Part shown: positions 16,142 to 24,743 of the stretch, piece after piece | Layout of the letters: the number at the start of each line of letters is the position of its first letter | Position numbering within the stretch: the stretch's first letter is position 1 | Source of the DNA: Burkholderiales bacterium UBA4615 | GTDB taxonomy: Bacteria > Pseudomonadota > Gammaproteobacteria > Burkholderiales > Burkholderiaceae_E | NCBI GenBank assembly: GCA_002386465.1 | Contig: DGIT01000144.1 | Span: forward strand, 1 to 64,000 | DNA: 64,000 bases | Reading direction: 5' to 3' | Position numbers and translations under genes: made by a program | Notes under the pieces: model-generated | What the model was told of the DNA's origin: nothing | The model's input: only the letters and a program-made list of their open reading frames with translations | Databases searched by the model: none

Positions 16142-16169
16142 TTGCATCTGCAATGGTTGCAGTTACAAT
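16142..16169. promoter_or_regulatory. Tandem palindromic operators overlapping the marR promoter
   Basis: Two 12-bp sites fit TTGNANNTNCAA: TTGCATCTGCAA at 16142-16153 (5-bp arms perfect) and TTGCAGTTACAA at 16157-16168. Their centres are 15 bp apart. They overlap a plausible plus-strand promoter, -35 TTGCAT (16142-16147), 16-bp spacer, -10 TACAAT (16164-16169). The position between the divergent MATE and marR genes fits autoregulation by the MarR protein and control of the exporter. Binding is inferred. Confidence 0.6.
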
Positions 16170-16224
16170 CTACGCTGATCTGCGCTGCAACACCAGTCTG
16201 CGCATCAACTCGTGGAACCACGCC

Positions 16225-16689
16225 ATGGCCGATCCCACATCCAGCACGCCCCGAGGCTGTACCCACTACAAGCTGCGACAACTCCAGCGCGCAGTGGGTC
16301 GCCACTACGACGCCGAGCTGGCTCACGCCGGGCTCAAGGGCACGCAGTACTCGCTGCTGTCCTCCGTGGTAACGATGGCCCCGGTGCAACCCGCCGAACT
16401 GGCGCGCAGCATGGGCATGGATGCCTCGACCCTCACGCGCAACCTGCGCGTGCTGATCGACGAAGGCTGGATCGTGCAAGGCCCTGGCAAGGATGCGCGC
16501 AGCCGGCTGGTGGAGGTTACTGCAGCAGGCCGTGCGAAGCACAAGGAAGCACAACGTTACTGGAAGCGGGCGCAGCTGGCGCTGAACCAGCGACTGGGCA
16601 TTGACAGCGTGGTCGCGCTCCATGGTCTGATTGATCACGGGCTCGCGTTGCTTACTGACTCTGCCAACGAAACCGAGACTCAGGAATGA
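16225..16689 (+). CDS. MarR-family transcriptional regulator
   Basis: The 154-residue product has the MarR winged helix: helices THYKLRQLQRAVGRHYDAEL, then GLKGTQYSLLSSV, ELARSMGMDASTLTRNLRVL as the recognition helix, and the wing GWIVQGPGKDARSRLVEVT. The frame is open back to 16015 but those residues read through the MATE gene. The start at 16225 begins just before the first helix. MarR proteins are ligand-responsive dimeric repressors. The gene is divergent from the MATE exporter, and its stop overlaps the start of the molybdopterin oxidoreductase (ATGA), so regulator and enzyme are likely one operon. A single Cys (residue 13) lies near the dimer helix; no redox pair is evident. Confidence 0.92.
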   Translation: MADPTSSTPRGCTHYKLRQLQRAVGRHYDAELAHAGLKGTQYSLLSSVVTMAPVQPAELARSMGMDASTLTRNLRVLIDEGWIVQGPGKDARSRLVEVTAAGRAKHKEAQRYWKRAQLALNQRLGIDSVVALHGLIDHGLALLTDSANETETQE

Positions 16690-19052
16690 GTCTGAACGCT
16701 TTGCACTCCGCCGATCATATGAAAAACGACCTTCGCTGGCACAAGACCGCCTGCAACCTGTGTTACATCAATTGCGGGGTGGAGGTTGGCGTGGCGGGCG
16801 AAGGTGCGCAGGCCCGCATCGTGCGTGTGCGCGGCGACAAAGCCAGCCCGAAATCGCATGGCTATCTGTGCAACAAGGCGCAGGGCATTCCAGGTTATGT
16901 GCATCACAAGGACCGGCTGACCACGCCGCTTCGCAAGCGCGCCGACGGCACCCACGAGGCCATCGATTGGGACACGGCCGTTGCCGAAATTGCTCAACGC
17001 CTGGGCCGCATCCGCGATGTGCATGGCGGCCGGTCTCTGGCCCTCTATGGCGGTGGCGGTCAGGGCAACCATGCGGGCGGCGCCTATGCCAACGCGCTGA
17101 TGCGCGGGCTGGGGTCGCGCAATGTGTTCAACGCGCTCTCCCAAGAAAAGACCGGCGACTTCTGGGTGAACGGGCATCTGTTTGGCTCGCAAACCTGTCA
17201 TACCGCAGAAGATGTAGAACACTGCGACCTGCTGCTGGTCATCGGCGCCAACCCCTGGCTTGCACACGGTTTTCCGAATGCACGCGACCACCTGAACGCG
17301 ATCCGTAAGGATCCGAGCCGCTCGCTGGTGGTGATTGACCCGCGACGGACCGAAACCGCCGAAGTGGCCGACGTGCATTTGGCCGTGCGCCCCGGCACCG
17401 ATGCCTTTTTGATGGGTGCCTTGCTTGCCTTACTGATGCAGCGCGGCGGCTTCAACGACGCGTTCATTGCGCAGCACACGAGTGGCATCGACGCCATCCG
17501 GCAGGCACTGGAAGCTGTTCCGATTGAGCGCTGGGCGCAACGCGCGGATGTGACACTCGTGCAGCTCGAAGATCTGGCGGCGCGCATCATGCGTGCGCGC
17601 AGCATGGTGATTCGCGTGGAACTGGGCCTGCAGCAGGGCGTGCACTCCACCCTCAATTCGTACCTGGAAAAACTGCTGTTCCTGACCACAGGTCATTTCG
17701 GGCGTCCAGGCACCAACACGCTGCACAGTTGGCTGCAACCGTTGTGGGGCAATGCCCGCGGCCAGCGCTTCGAGCCCACCGGCACCGAGGTGATTGCGGG
17801 CCTGCTGCCACCGAACGTGTTTCCGGACGCGGTTCTGAGCGCACATCCCGATCGCCTGCGCGCGGTTTGGGTGGACAGCAGCAACCCGGTCAATACGGCC
17901 GCCGACACCGGCCGGGTGATCGAGGCCCTGCGCGCGCTGGAACTGCTGGTGGTCGTCGATGTGGCCTACACCGAAACCGCTGCACTGGCGGACTATGTGC
18001 TGCCCGCTTCCTCGCAATACGAGAAGTGCGAATACACGCTCTTCAACTTCGAGGCGCCCACCAATTACTTCCATGTGCGTGCGCCAGTGCTGGAACCGCT
18101 CGCCGGCTCATTGCCCGAGCCCCAGATCTATCAGCGGCTGGCACAGGCCATGGGCCTGATGCCCCCGGCAGACGCCATGCGCCGCTTAAGCGAAGCGGGC
18201 AGAGAGGGCATCGATGCGTTTGCGCATGCGTTTGCAGAAGTCGCGCCGCAGTATCCTGAGGCCGGCCCCGTCATGCCCCTGGTGCTGTATGCCACGCTAG
18301 GCTCGTCGCTGCCCGATGGCACGGCTGCGGCTGCGCCACTTTGGGGTGCTGCGCAGCGCGTAGCCAAGACGCAAGGCGAGGCAGTGAGGCGCGCCCTGGG
18401 CGCAGACGCAAGCCTGTCTCCAGCCGCACTGGGTAAGACCCTCTTTGAGCAACTTGTGTCGGCGCGGTCGGGTCTGGCCTTCTCCTCGCACACCGACCCC
18501 TGGTCGCTGGTCGAGCACGCGGACGGGCGCATCCGCCTTGAGGTGCCGGTGCTCCTTGAGTCACTCGCTGCGCTGGAGCAGCTGCACCCGGTGCCCGATG
18601 CGCAGTGGCCCTTCGTGCTGTCAGCGGGACAGCGCCGCTTGCAGAACGCGAATCAGATCTTTCGCGATCCGTCGTTCCGACGCAGTGACCCGGATGGTGC
18701 CCTGCGGATCCACCCCGACGACCTGAGCGCGCTGGGCGCAGCCGAAGGCGACTGGATGGTGGTGGAATCAGCCCGCGGTCGGCTGGTGGTGCGCAGCAAA
18801 CACGATCAAGGCTTGCGTCGCGGCTATGTAGTACTGCCTCACGGCTATGGCCAGGCCTATCCCAATGCGCAAGGCGTGCGCGTCACCGCAGGCCCGCAAA
18901 TCAATCTGCTGACCGACAGTGCCTGGCGTGACCCGATTGCCGGCACGCCGTATCACAAGCATGTGCCGGTCCGGATCGTGCAGGCGAGTGCTCAGCAGGC
19001 TGCGCAGGCTGAAGAGCAGTCCCAGCAAGTCAGGCAGACCACGACTGCGTGA
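16686..19052 (+). CDS. Molybdopterin-dependent oxidoreductase (formate dehydrogenase / nitrate reductase superfamily)
   Basis: The 788-residue product has an N-terminal 4Fe-4S motif, Cys23-x2-Cys26-x3-Cys30-x31-Cys62. The molybdopterin core follows, with NPWLAHGFPNARD and VDSSNPVNTAADTGR as cofactor-binding loops, and a C-terminal MopB_CT barrel (AEGDWMVVESARGRLVVR). It lacks a Tat signal, so it is probably cytoplasmic. The metal ligand is not obvious; Cys171 in FGSQTCHTAED is a candidate. The family includes assimilatory-type enzymes of unknown substrate in actinobacteria and proteobacteria. It overlaps the marR stop by 4 bp. Lacking electron-transfer subunits nearby, its partner is unknown. 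The tail is Gln-rich. Confidence 0.88.
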   Translation: MSLNALHSADHMKNDLRWHKTACNLCYINCGVEVGVAGEGAQARIVRVRGDKASPKSHGYLCNKAQGIPGYVHHKDRLTTPLRKRADGTHEAIDWDTAVAEIAQRLGRIRDVHGGRSLALYGGGGQGNHAGGAYANALMRGLGSRNVFNALSQEKTGDFWVNGHLFGSQTCHTAEDVEHCDLLLVIGANPWLAHGFPNARDHLNAIRKDPSRSLVVIDPRRTETAEVADVHLAVRPGTDAFLMGALLALLMQRGGFNDAFIAQHTSGIDAIRQALEAVPIERWAQRADVTLVQLEDLAARIMRARSMVIRVELGLQQGVHSTLNSYLEKLLFLTTGHFGRPGTNTLHSWLQPLWGNARGQRFEPTGTEVIAGLLPPNVFPDAVLSAHPDRLRAVWVDSSNPVNTAADTGRVIEALRALELLVVVDVAYTETAALADYVLPASSQYEKCEYTLFNFEAPTNYFHVRAPVLEPLAGSLPEPQIYQRLAQAMGLMPPADAMRRLSEAGREGIDAFAHAFAEVAPQYPEAGPVMPLVLYATLGSSLPDGTAAAAPLWGAAQRVAKTQGEAVRRALGADASLSPAALGKTLFEQLVSARSGLAFSSHTDPWSLVEHADGRIRLEVPVLLESLAALEQLHPVPDAQWPFVLSAGQRRLQNANQIFRDPSFRRSDPDGALRIHPDDLSALGAAEGDWMVVESARGRLVVRSKHDQGLRRGYVVLPHGYGQAYPNAQGVRVTAGPQINLLTDSAWRDPIAGTPYHKHVPVRIVQASAQQAAQAEEQSQQVRQTTTA

Positions 19053-19181
19053 TCAGCAGTCCCTGCTCGCAGCCTCAGGATCGGGGCAGGCGCGGCCAGT
19101 CTCTGGGTCGCAGGTGTCGGGTGGGCATCAAGGCGCCCCGTCATGGCTCTTTCGATCGGCTCGGGTACGATAGAACGGATT

Positions 19182-19206
19182 CGCCGGCCGTCCGGCGCAC
19201 CTTTTT
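19182..19206 (+). terminator. Possible intrinsic terminator after the molybdopterin oxidoreductase
   Basis: A perfect 6-bp stem, CGCCGG (19182-19187) and CCGGCG (19192-19197) with a CCGT loop, is followed after four bases by TTTTT (19202-19206). It lies 130 bp past the oxidoreductase stop and 15 bp before the next start. It could instead sit in the leader of the phosphatase gene if that has a promoter at about 19165 (TACGAT). Confidence 0.45.
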
Positions 19207-19221
19207 GCGATTCGTACAGCC

Positions 19222-20010
19222 TTGAACACCTCGCCCGACCGCCTTGAAGGTGCCCCCAACTTCCGCTCGGTGGCTGCCTTGCCGGCGGCTGACGGGCTGC
19301 ATGTTCAACCACTGAAACTATTTCGCTCCGACGCGCTGCATAAGCTCACGCCTGCCGATGTGGATCGCCTGGCCGCCCTGCGCATTGGCACGGTGCTCGA
19401 TCTGCGGCGCGAAGACGAGCGTAACTGGGCACCCAGCCGCTGGCCCGAGCAAATACAGCCGGTCATCCGGTTTTTCGATGCCTCGCCCGAACTGGAAGTG
19501 GTGCAGGCCGGCGGGTGGCGCAATGCGATCGAGCAGCCTGATTTCGACGTGACCCAATCCCGCGCCTGGATGACCGAGACCTACGCACGCATGCCCAGGG
19601 CCCTGGCACCCGCGGTGCGTGATGCGCTCATGACCTTGTCGAACCCCGACCCCGACGCTGCACGCATGCTGGTGCATTGCACGGCAGGCAAGGACCGGAC
19701 GGGCTTTGTCTGTGCCATGGTGCTGGCCGCGCTGGAGGTGCCACAGGAGGCAATCCTGGAGGACTACCTGGAGAGCAGCCGGCGCAAACCTCCGGAAGCA
19801 CTGGCGCGCTCTTTGCTGGATTACCACCGCATTCCGATCGACACACGCACCCTCAGGGCGCTGACTCAGATTGCGGCGGTCCGCGAGGACTATCTGGCAA
19901 CCGCGCTCACAACCGCTCGCGAACAGTTCGGGTCAGTCAACGCCTACCTCGCCTATTGCGGTCTGGACGCAAACCGGCGCACGGCGCTGCAGCACGCCCT
20001 GCTGGCCTGA
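19222..20010 (+). CDS. Tyrosine/dual-specificity phosphatase-like protein (Y_phosphatase3 type)
   Basis: The 262-residue product contains the protein-tyrosine-phosphatase P-loop VHCTAGKDRTG (nucleophile Cys153, Arg159). The N-terminal LEGAPNFRSVAAL is the LxGxxNFRDxGG-like start of bacterial Y_phosphatase3 proteins, and FRSDALHKLTPADVDRL and TVLDLRREDE follow. Relatives include phosphatases acting on phosphotyrosine, phosphoinositides or nucleotides; the extra Lys-Asp in the P-loop (GKDR) is typical of the lipid-phosphatase-like group. The only start before the conserved region is TTG at 19222, without a clear Shine-Dalgarno. It ends 6 bp from the convergent argE. Confidence 0.88.
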   Translation: MNTSPDRLEGAPNFRSVAALPAADGLHVQPLKLFRSDALHKLTPADVDRLAALRIGTVLDLRREDERNWAPSRWPEQIQPVIRFFDASPELEVVQAGGWRNAIEQPDFDVTQSRAWMTETYARMPRALAPAVRDALMTLSNPDPDAARMLVHCTAGKDRTGFVCAMVLAALEVPQEAILEDYLESSRRKPPEALARSLLDYHRIPIDTRTLRALTQIAAVREDYLATALTTAREQFGSVNAYLAYCGLDANRRTALQHALLA

Positions 20011-20016
20011 GACCAA

Positions 20017-21246
20017 TCAGGCGCGCCAGTCGAGTTTCGACTCGATCAGCCGCTGCATGAAGGTATCGCAGGCGGCCAGCTGATCCAGAGACACGAATTC
20101 ATCGGGGCGATGGGCGTCATCGATGCTGCCCGGCCCAATGATGACCGTGGGAATGCCCGCCTGCGAAAAGATGCCGGCTTCGGTGCCGAAGGTGACCTTG
20201 CCTGCGCCCTTCGTGCGAGCCAGCCGGCGCGCATACGAGACGATGGGTGCAGTGTCTTCCACCACGAAGGCTGGCACGCCCGCCAGGAACTCCACTTCGC
20301 AGCCGGTTTCGGGGGATTCGCGCTTCATCTGAGCATCGAGCTGTGCTGCAAAGGCGCGGATCTCGGCGTGAAGCGCATCGAATGAAGTGCCGGGCATGGT
20401 GCGCAGATCGACCGTCAACTCACACTGATTGGGCACGATGTTCTGGGCTGTGCCGCCCGAGATGGTGGTGGTCTGAATGGTGCTGAAAGGCACAGGGAAA
20501 CCTTCGTCACGTTGCTCTTCGCGCCTGAAGCGACCCGCCACGTCGCGCATGAAGACCACCAGTTGCGCCGCGTATTCCACGGCGTTCACACCATGGGTGG
20601 GCATGGCCGAATGGGCTTCGCGGCCACGAAAGCAGCAACGCAGCCGCCAGGTGCCCTTGTGCGACACGATGGGGGTCATGAGGGTGGGCTCGCCCACGAT
20701 GCACCCGGCTGGCTGAATGCCGGCTTCCTGCAGGTCCTTGATGAGCTCGTGCACCCCGAAGCAGCCGGTTTCTTCATCGTAGGTAAAGGCGAAGTGCACG
20801 GCACTGGGCAGATTGGCCTGCAAAATGGCTGGGGCAGCTGCAATCGCGCTGGCAATGTAGCCCTTCATGTCTGCAGTGCCGCGCCCGAAGAGCTTGCCGT
20901 CGCGCTCGGTGAGCGTGAAGGGATCGCTGTGCCAATCCTGACCGTCCACCGGCACCACATCGGTGTGGCCCGACAGCACGATGCCGGGCGCGCGCCCATC
21001 ACCCAGGGTGGCAAACAGATTGGCCTTGCGCCGGTCGGCATCCCAGGTCAGCCTTGAGGCCACGCCGAGCCCCTTGAGCTCGTCGCGTACCCATTCGATC
21101 AGCCCCAGATTGGAATTGCGGCTGACGGTATCGAAGCCCACCAGCGTGCGCAGAATGTCGAGCGTGCGAGCACTGGGGCGGGCTGTGTGCGAGGGCGCAG
21201 TCGCGGCGTTGGGGGCGAAACCGGGGACAGACTCGATCAGGGCCAT
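20017..21246 (-). CDS. argE: Acetylornithine deacetylase (M20 family)
   Basis: The 409-residue product has the M20 di-zinc layout. LSGHTDVVPVDGQDW gives His94 and the base-orienting Asp96, GRGTADMKGY gives the bridging Asp126, and YDEETGCFG the catalytic Glu pair. GEPT and the C-terminal DDAHRPDEFV with the last His ligand follow, and a dimerisation domain (about 185-300) is inserted. This pattern matches ArgE rather than DapE, although separation by motif is not absolute. ArgE hydrolyses N2-acetyl-L-ornithine in arginine synthesis. The start at 21246 was chosen because the 59 extra residues upstream are low-complexity and overlap the divergent gene. No other arg gene is nearby. Confidence 0.85.
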   Translation of the reverse strand: MALIESVPGFAPNAATAPSHTARPSARTLDILRTLVGFDTVSRNSNLGLIEWVRDELKGLGVASRLTWDADRRKANLFATLGDGRAPGIVLSGHTDVVPVDGQDWHSDPFTLTERDGKLFGRGTADMKGYIASAIAAAPAILQANLPSAVHFAFTYDEETGCFGVHELIKDLQEAGIQPAGCIVGEPTLMTPIVSHKGTWRLRCCFRGREAHSAMPTHGVNAVEYAAQLVVFMRDVAGRFRREEQRDEGFPVPFSTIQTTTISGGTAQNIVPNQCELTVDLRTMPGTSFDALHAEIRAFAAQLDAQMKRESPETGCEVEFLAGVPAFVVEDTAPIVSYARRLARTKGAGKVTFGTEAGIFSQAGIPTVIIGPGSIDDAHRPDEFVSLDQLAACDTFMQRLIESKLDWRA

Positions 21247-21367
21247 GGCAGCTCGGATTGCGAAACGAAGACCCGTTGAGCTTACCGCAGCCTGAGCACG
21301 GGCACCGCCAGACCGCGTGCGCTTCGGGTCTAATGGCAAGGTCTTCACCTTGCAGGAAGCGCGCTTG

Positions 21368-22744
21368 ATGCCTACACCCCGCCTCACATTCCTGGGTGCT
21401 GCCGGTACCGTAACTGGATCCAAGTACCTGCTGGAGTCCGCTGGCCGAAGGCTGCTGATCGATTGCGGCCTCTTTCAGGGCATGAAGGCCCTGCGCACGA
21501 TGAACTGGGAACAGTTGCCGATTGATCCGGCCAGTATCGACGCGGTGCTGCTCACCCATGCCCATATCGATCACTCCGGGTACTTGCCTGCGCTGATTCG
21601 TGACGGCTTCAAGGGCCCGGTGTGGTGCACCTCAGCCACGGCGGAGCTGTGCCGGTTATTGCTTCCCGACAGCGGCCGATTGCAGGAAGAAGATGCCGCC
21701 TATGCCAATCGCAAGGGCTATTCGAAACACCATCCGGCGTTGCCCTTGTACAACGAGGCCGATGCCGAGCGCGCGCTGCAGCACATTCGCATCCTGCGAT
21801 TCGATGAGCCCAAAGACCTCGGCCATGGGATGAGCGCAACGTTCTCGCATGCCGGACACATCCTGGGCGCTTCAAGCGTGCGGGTAGTCTTGGGCGAAGG
21901 GCAACCCTCGGTGCTGTTCTCGGGCGATCTGGGGCGCTATGACGATCTGCTGATGCGCGACCCGAACGATGCGCCAGCCGCCGATTTCCTGGTGATGGAA
22001 AGCACCTATGGGGACCGGCTGCACGGCGACGATGACCCCACCGACGAACTGGCACAGGCCATCAGCCGCACCATGGCGCGCGGCGGCAGCGTGATCATCC
22101 CGGCCTTTGCAGTGGGCCGCGCGCAGCTGCTGCTGCATGTCATCGCGCAACTGAAAGCGCGCAGCGCCATCCCTGATGTGCCGGTGTTTCTGAACAGCCC
22201 CATGGCGGTAGATACGACTGCGCTGTATCGCCGTTTTGCCCGCGGCCATCGTCTGGACGATGTGAAGCTTGCGGCCATGGCGGGCGTTGCGCGCATGGTG
22301 CGCTCGGTGGAAGAGTCGAAGGCCCTGAACCGCAACCGGATGCCCTCGGTGATCGTCTCGGCCAGCGGCATGGCTACGGGCGGACGGGTGCTGCATCACC
22401 TTGCAGCACTGGGGCCCGATGCGCGCAATACGATCATCCTGGTGGGGTATCAGTCGCCCGGCACACGGGGCGCCGATCTGCAGGCCGGCAAGCGCACGCT
22501 GCGCATGTTTGGCGGCGATGTCGATATTCGCGCGGAGGTGGTCTCCATTTCGGGGCTGTCGGCGCATGGCGATGCCGACGACCTGATGCATTGGGCCAAG
22601 AGCATGCCGGGCAAGCCACGGCGGACCTTTCTCGTTCACGGCGAACCGCCTGCGCAGCAGGTGTTCGCTGCGCGTCTGAAGGACGCGCTCGGCTGGCAGG
22701 TGGACATTCCTCAACGAGGCAGCAGCGTGGAGTTGGCAGCATGA
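21368..22744 (+). CDS. MBL-fold / beta-CASP RNA-metabolising hydrolase
   Basis: The 458-residue product opens with LTFLGAAGTVTGSKYLLE, the start of the beta-CASP metallo-beta-lactamase fold. The zinc motif is LTHAHIDHSGYLPAL, with further ligands in FSHAGHILGASS and the Asp of FSGDLGRYD. A beta-CASP insertion (FAVGRAQLLL, NSPMAVDTTALY) and the C-terminal SGLSAHGDADDLMHW and TFLVHGEP complete it. Bacterial members are CPSF73-like nucleases, several of them exo- or endoribonucleases. AGGA lies 8 nt before the ATG. The last four bases overlap the start of the Bug gene. A role in RNA turnover is inferred from the family only. Confidence 0.92.
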   Translation: MPTPRLTFLGAAGTVTGSKYLLESAGRRLLIDCGLFQGMKALRTMNWEQLPIDPASIDAVLLTHAHIDHSGYLPALIRDGFKGPVWCTSATAELCRLLLPDSGRLQEEDAAYANRKGYSKHHPALPLYNEADAERALQHIRILRFDEPKDLGHGMSATFSHAGHILGASSVRVVLGEGQPSVLFSGDLGRYDDLLMRDPNDAPAADFLVMESTYGDRLHGDDDPTDELAQAISRTMARGGSVIIPAFAVGRAQLLLHVIAQLKARSAIPDVPVFLNSPMAVDTTALYRRFARGHRLDDVKLAAMAGVARMVRSVEESKALNRNRMPSVIVSASGMATGGRVLHHLAALGPDARNTIILVGYQSPGTRGADLQAGKRTLRMFGGDVDIRAEVVSISGLSAHGDADDLMHWAKSMPGKPRRTFLVHGEPPAQQVFAARLKDALGWQVDIPQRGSSVELAA

Positions 22745-23802
22745 CAGGCAGTGAACAAATTTCGAGCAGCGATGAGTCGATGATGAGCGTGCGTGCTGCG
22801 ATCAACCGATCGCGCAGACGGGGCCTGCATGCAGCCGGCGTGGCTGCAGCGTCACTTCTCCTGCCCACGCCGGTGCGAGCCGACTGGAAACCGACCCGCC
22901 AAATCACCTGGACACTGGGCGTATCGCCCGGTGGATCCGTGGATCTGTATGCACGCACCATGGCTCGCACGTTGGAATCCATGGGGCTGCTCAACGGTCA
23001 GTCCATCGTCGTGGAAAACAAGCCCGGCGCAGCAGGCCTGTTGGCCTTGCAGACGCTCATGCGCAACCGGGGCGATGCGCACTGGCTGGGTACGTTTCAC
23101 ACCGGTAGCATTGCAGCGGCAGCAGGCGGCGCCTTGAAAGCGGATGTGCGTGATTTTCCGCCAGTGGCCACGCTGGTCGAGGAAAGCACCTTCGTGGTGG
23201 TCGGTGCGCAGTCGCGTTTCAAGCGCTCCAAAGACCTGGTGGACGTGCTCAAGCAGGACCCGGGTGTACTGCGCATCGGGGTGGCCTCGGCCCCGGGGTC
23301 AAGCACCCATCTGGCCATTGCCAAGCCCCTGCGCGTGGCCGGCGTCGATGTGCGGGGCCTGACCATCGTGCCCTTTCGGTCGTCGGCCGACTCCATGGCG
23401 GCCCTGGTGGGCGAGCATATCGATGTGGTGTCGGCCACCGCCCCGGGGATCCAACCCCACCGCGAGAAGGTGCGTGCGCTGGCCGTTGTGAGCCCGCAAA
23501 GGGCCTCAGGCGGCTGGTTTGCATCGGTCCCCACCTGGCGCGAGCAGGGCGTGGCAGCCGACTACGTGTCGTACAACGGCGTCTGCCTGCCCCAGACCGT
23601 GGGTGTGGATCAGATCCGCTTCTGGGAAGATGCGCTGCGCAAGGTGTCGGATTCTGCGGGCTGGCAGGAGCTGGTGGTGAAATCGGGCAACCGTGCTGCC
23701 TTTCGCGGGTATGTGGATGCGAAGCGCTATCTGGACCGCGAATGGGCCGATACGCTGACGCTACTGGGCGACCTGGGCCTGCCGCGCGTATCCTCGAGTT
23801 GA
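22741..23802 (+). CDS. Bug-family substrate-binding protein with Tat-like signal
   Basis: The 353-residue protein has an N-terminal SRRRGLHAAGVAAASLLLP segment, a twin-arginine-like signal, cleaved near VRA-DW. The mature part has Bug features: ITWTLGVSPGGSVDLYAR and IVVENKPGAAGLLALQTL. The ATG at 22741 overlaps the stop of the beta-CASP gene (ATGA), suggesting coupling; an alternative ATGATG at 22780 would still keep the RR motif. No TctAB transporter is present. It precedes a TauD-type dioxygenase by 20 bp, so it may bind the substrate of that enzyme; this is inference from adjacency. Tat export is unusual for the family, which mostly uses Sec. Confidence 0.85.
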   Translation: MTGSEQISSSDESMMSVRAAINRSRRRGLHAAGVAAASLLLPTPVRADWKPTRQITWTLGVSPGGSVDLYARTMARTLESMGLLNGQSIVVENKPGAAGLLALQTLMRNRGDAHWLGTFHTGSIAAAAGGALKADVRDFPPVATLVEESTFVVVGAQSRFKRSKDLVDVLKQDPGVLRIGVASAPGSSTHLAIAKPLRVAGVDVRGLTIVPFRSSADSMAALVGEHIDVVSATAPGIQPHREKVRALAVVSPQRASGGWFASVPTWREQGVAADYVSYNGVCLPQTVGVDQIRFWEDALRKVSDSAGWQELVVKSGNRAAFRGYVDAKRYLDREWADTLTLLGDLGLPRVSSS

Positions 23803-23822
23803 ACATTCACAAGGAGACACTC

Positions 23823-24710
23823 ATGCTGGCAGGCAGCCTCGAAATGCGCACCAAGGGTCCACGAATCCGCCACGTGATGGAAGCGGGAGCCCCTTACGAG
23901 ACCATCCAGGTGGAACCGCTCACGCCCGTGATCGGTGCTGAAATCAGCGGCGTGGATCTGGCGGCACCGACTGCGCGCCAGTTGGAAGAAATTGAACGCG
24001 CGCTGGTGACGCACTGCGTGGTCTTTTTTCGGGACCAGCACATGACCCCTGCGCAGCATCTTGATTTCGGCCGGCAATTCGGGCCGCTGCATCTGCACCC
24101 TGCGGCACCGCACGAGCCGGATCTGCCTGAACTCATGATCATCACCGCAGACAAGGACAGCCCGCGTGCTAATGGCGAGGGCTGGCACTCGGATGTGTCG
24201 TGCGATGAAGAGCCCCCGTTGGGCAGCATCCTGTACATCAAGGAATGCCCGCCTCAGGGCGGCGACACCTTGTTTGCCAATATGTTCGCGGCTTACGAGG
24301 CGCTGTCAGAGCGCATGAAGGCCTATCTGGATGGCTTGCAGGCCGTGCATGATGGCGAGCGCAACTACCGAGGCACCTACGCTAACTTCGGGGTGCAGGA
24401 CAAGCCGGTGTACCCCCGCGCGTTGCATCCGGTGGTGCGCACACACCCGGTGAGCGGCAAGAAGGCGCTCTTCGTGAACCGCGGATTCACCCGCAGCATC
24501 CAGGGCATACCGGCCGACGAGAGCGACGCCATCCTGGCCTACCTCTTCGAGCACGCGGCTAACCCGCTCTTTCAGTGCCGCTTCCGTTGGCAACCCAACA
24601 GCGTGGCGTTCTGGGACAACCGCAGCGCGCAGCACCGCGCCATGTGGGACTACTGGCCCCAGCGCCGCTATGGCAACCGGGTGACGGTCAAGGGCGACCG
24701 CCCCCGCTGA
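23823..24710 (+). CDS. TauD/TfdA-family Fe(II)/2-oxoglutarate dioxygenase
   Basis: The 295-residue product has the 2-His-1-carboxylate facial triad: His122 and Asp124 in EGWHSDVS, and His271 in SAQHRAMWDY. Arg282, 11 residues on, fits the 2-oxoglutarate-binding Arg. LTPVIGAEISGVDL and VFFRDQHMTPAQHL are typical TauD family blocks. Members hydroxylate taurine, alkyl sulfates or phenoxyacetates to release sulfite or a phenol. The start at 23823 has a perfect AAGGAGA ribosome-binding site; an earlier ATG at 23742 lies inside the Bug gene. It appears to be co-transcribed with the upstream Bug protein gene. The substrate is unknown. Confidence 0.93.
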   Translation: MLAGSLEMRTKGPRIRHVMEAGAPYETIQVEPLTPVIGAEISGVDLAAPTARQLEEIERALVTHCVVFFRDQHMTPAQHLDFGRQFGPLHLHPAAPHEPDLPELMIITADKDSPRANGEGWHSDVSCDEEPPLGSILYIKECPPQGGDTLFANMFAAYEALSERMKAYLDGLQAVHDGERNYRGTYANFGVQDKPVYPRALHPVVRTHPVSGKKALFVNRGFTRSIQGIPADESDAILAYLFEHAANPLFQCRFRWQPNSVAFWDNRSAQHRAMWDYWPQRRYGNRVTVKGDRPR

Positions 24711-24714
24711 AGGT

Positions 24715-24743
24715 GCGCACGCGGCCTCAAGAGGCCGCTGCGC
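24715..24743. terminator. Hairpin between convergent TauD-like and BVMO genes
   Basis: A perfect 8-bp stem, GCGGCCTC (24721-24728) and GAGGCCGC (24731-24738), closes a 2-base loop and can be extended by GCGCA/TGCGC with one bulge. It lies directly after the dioxygenase stop and covers the last codons of the BVMO gene. It has no T run on either strand, so it is at best an atypical bidirectional terminator. Confidence 0.4.
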
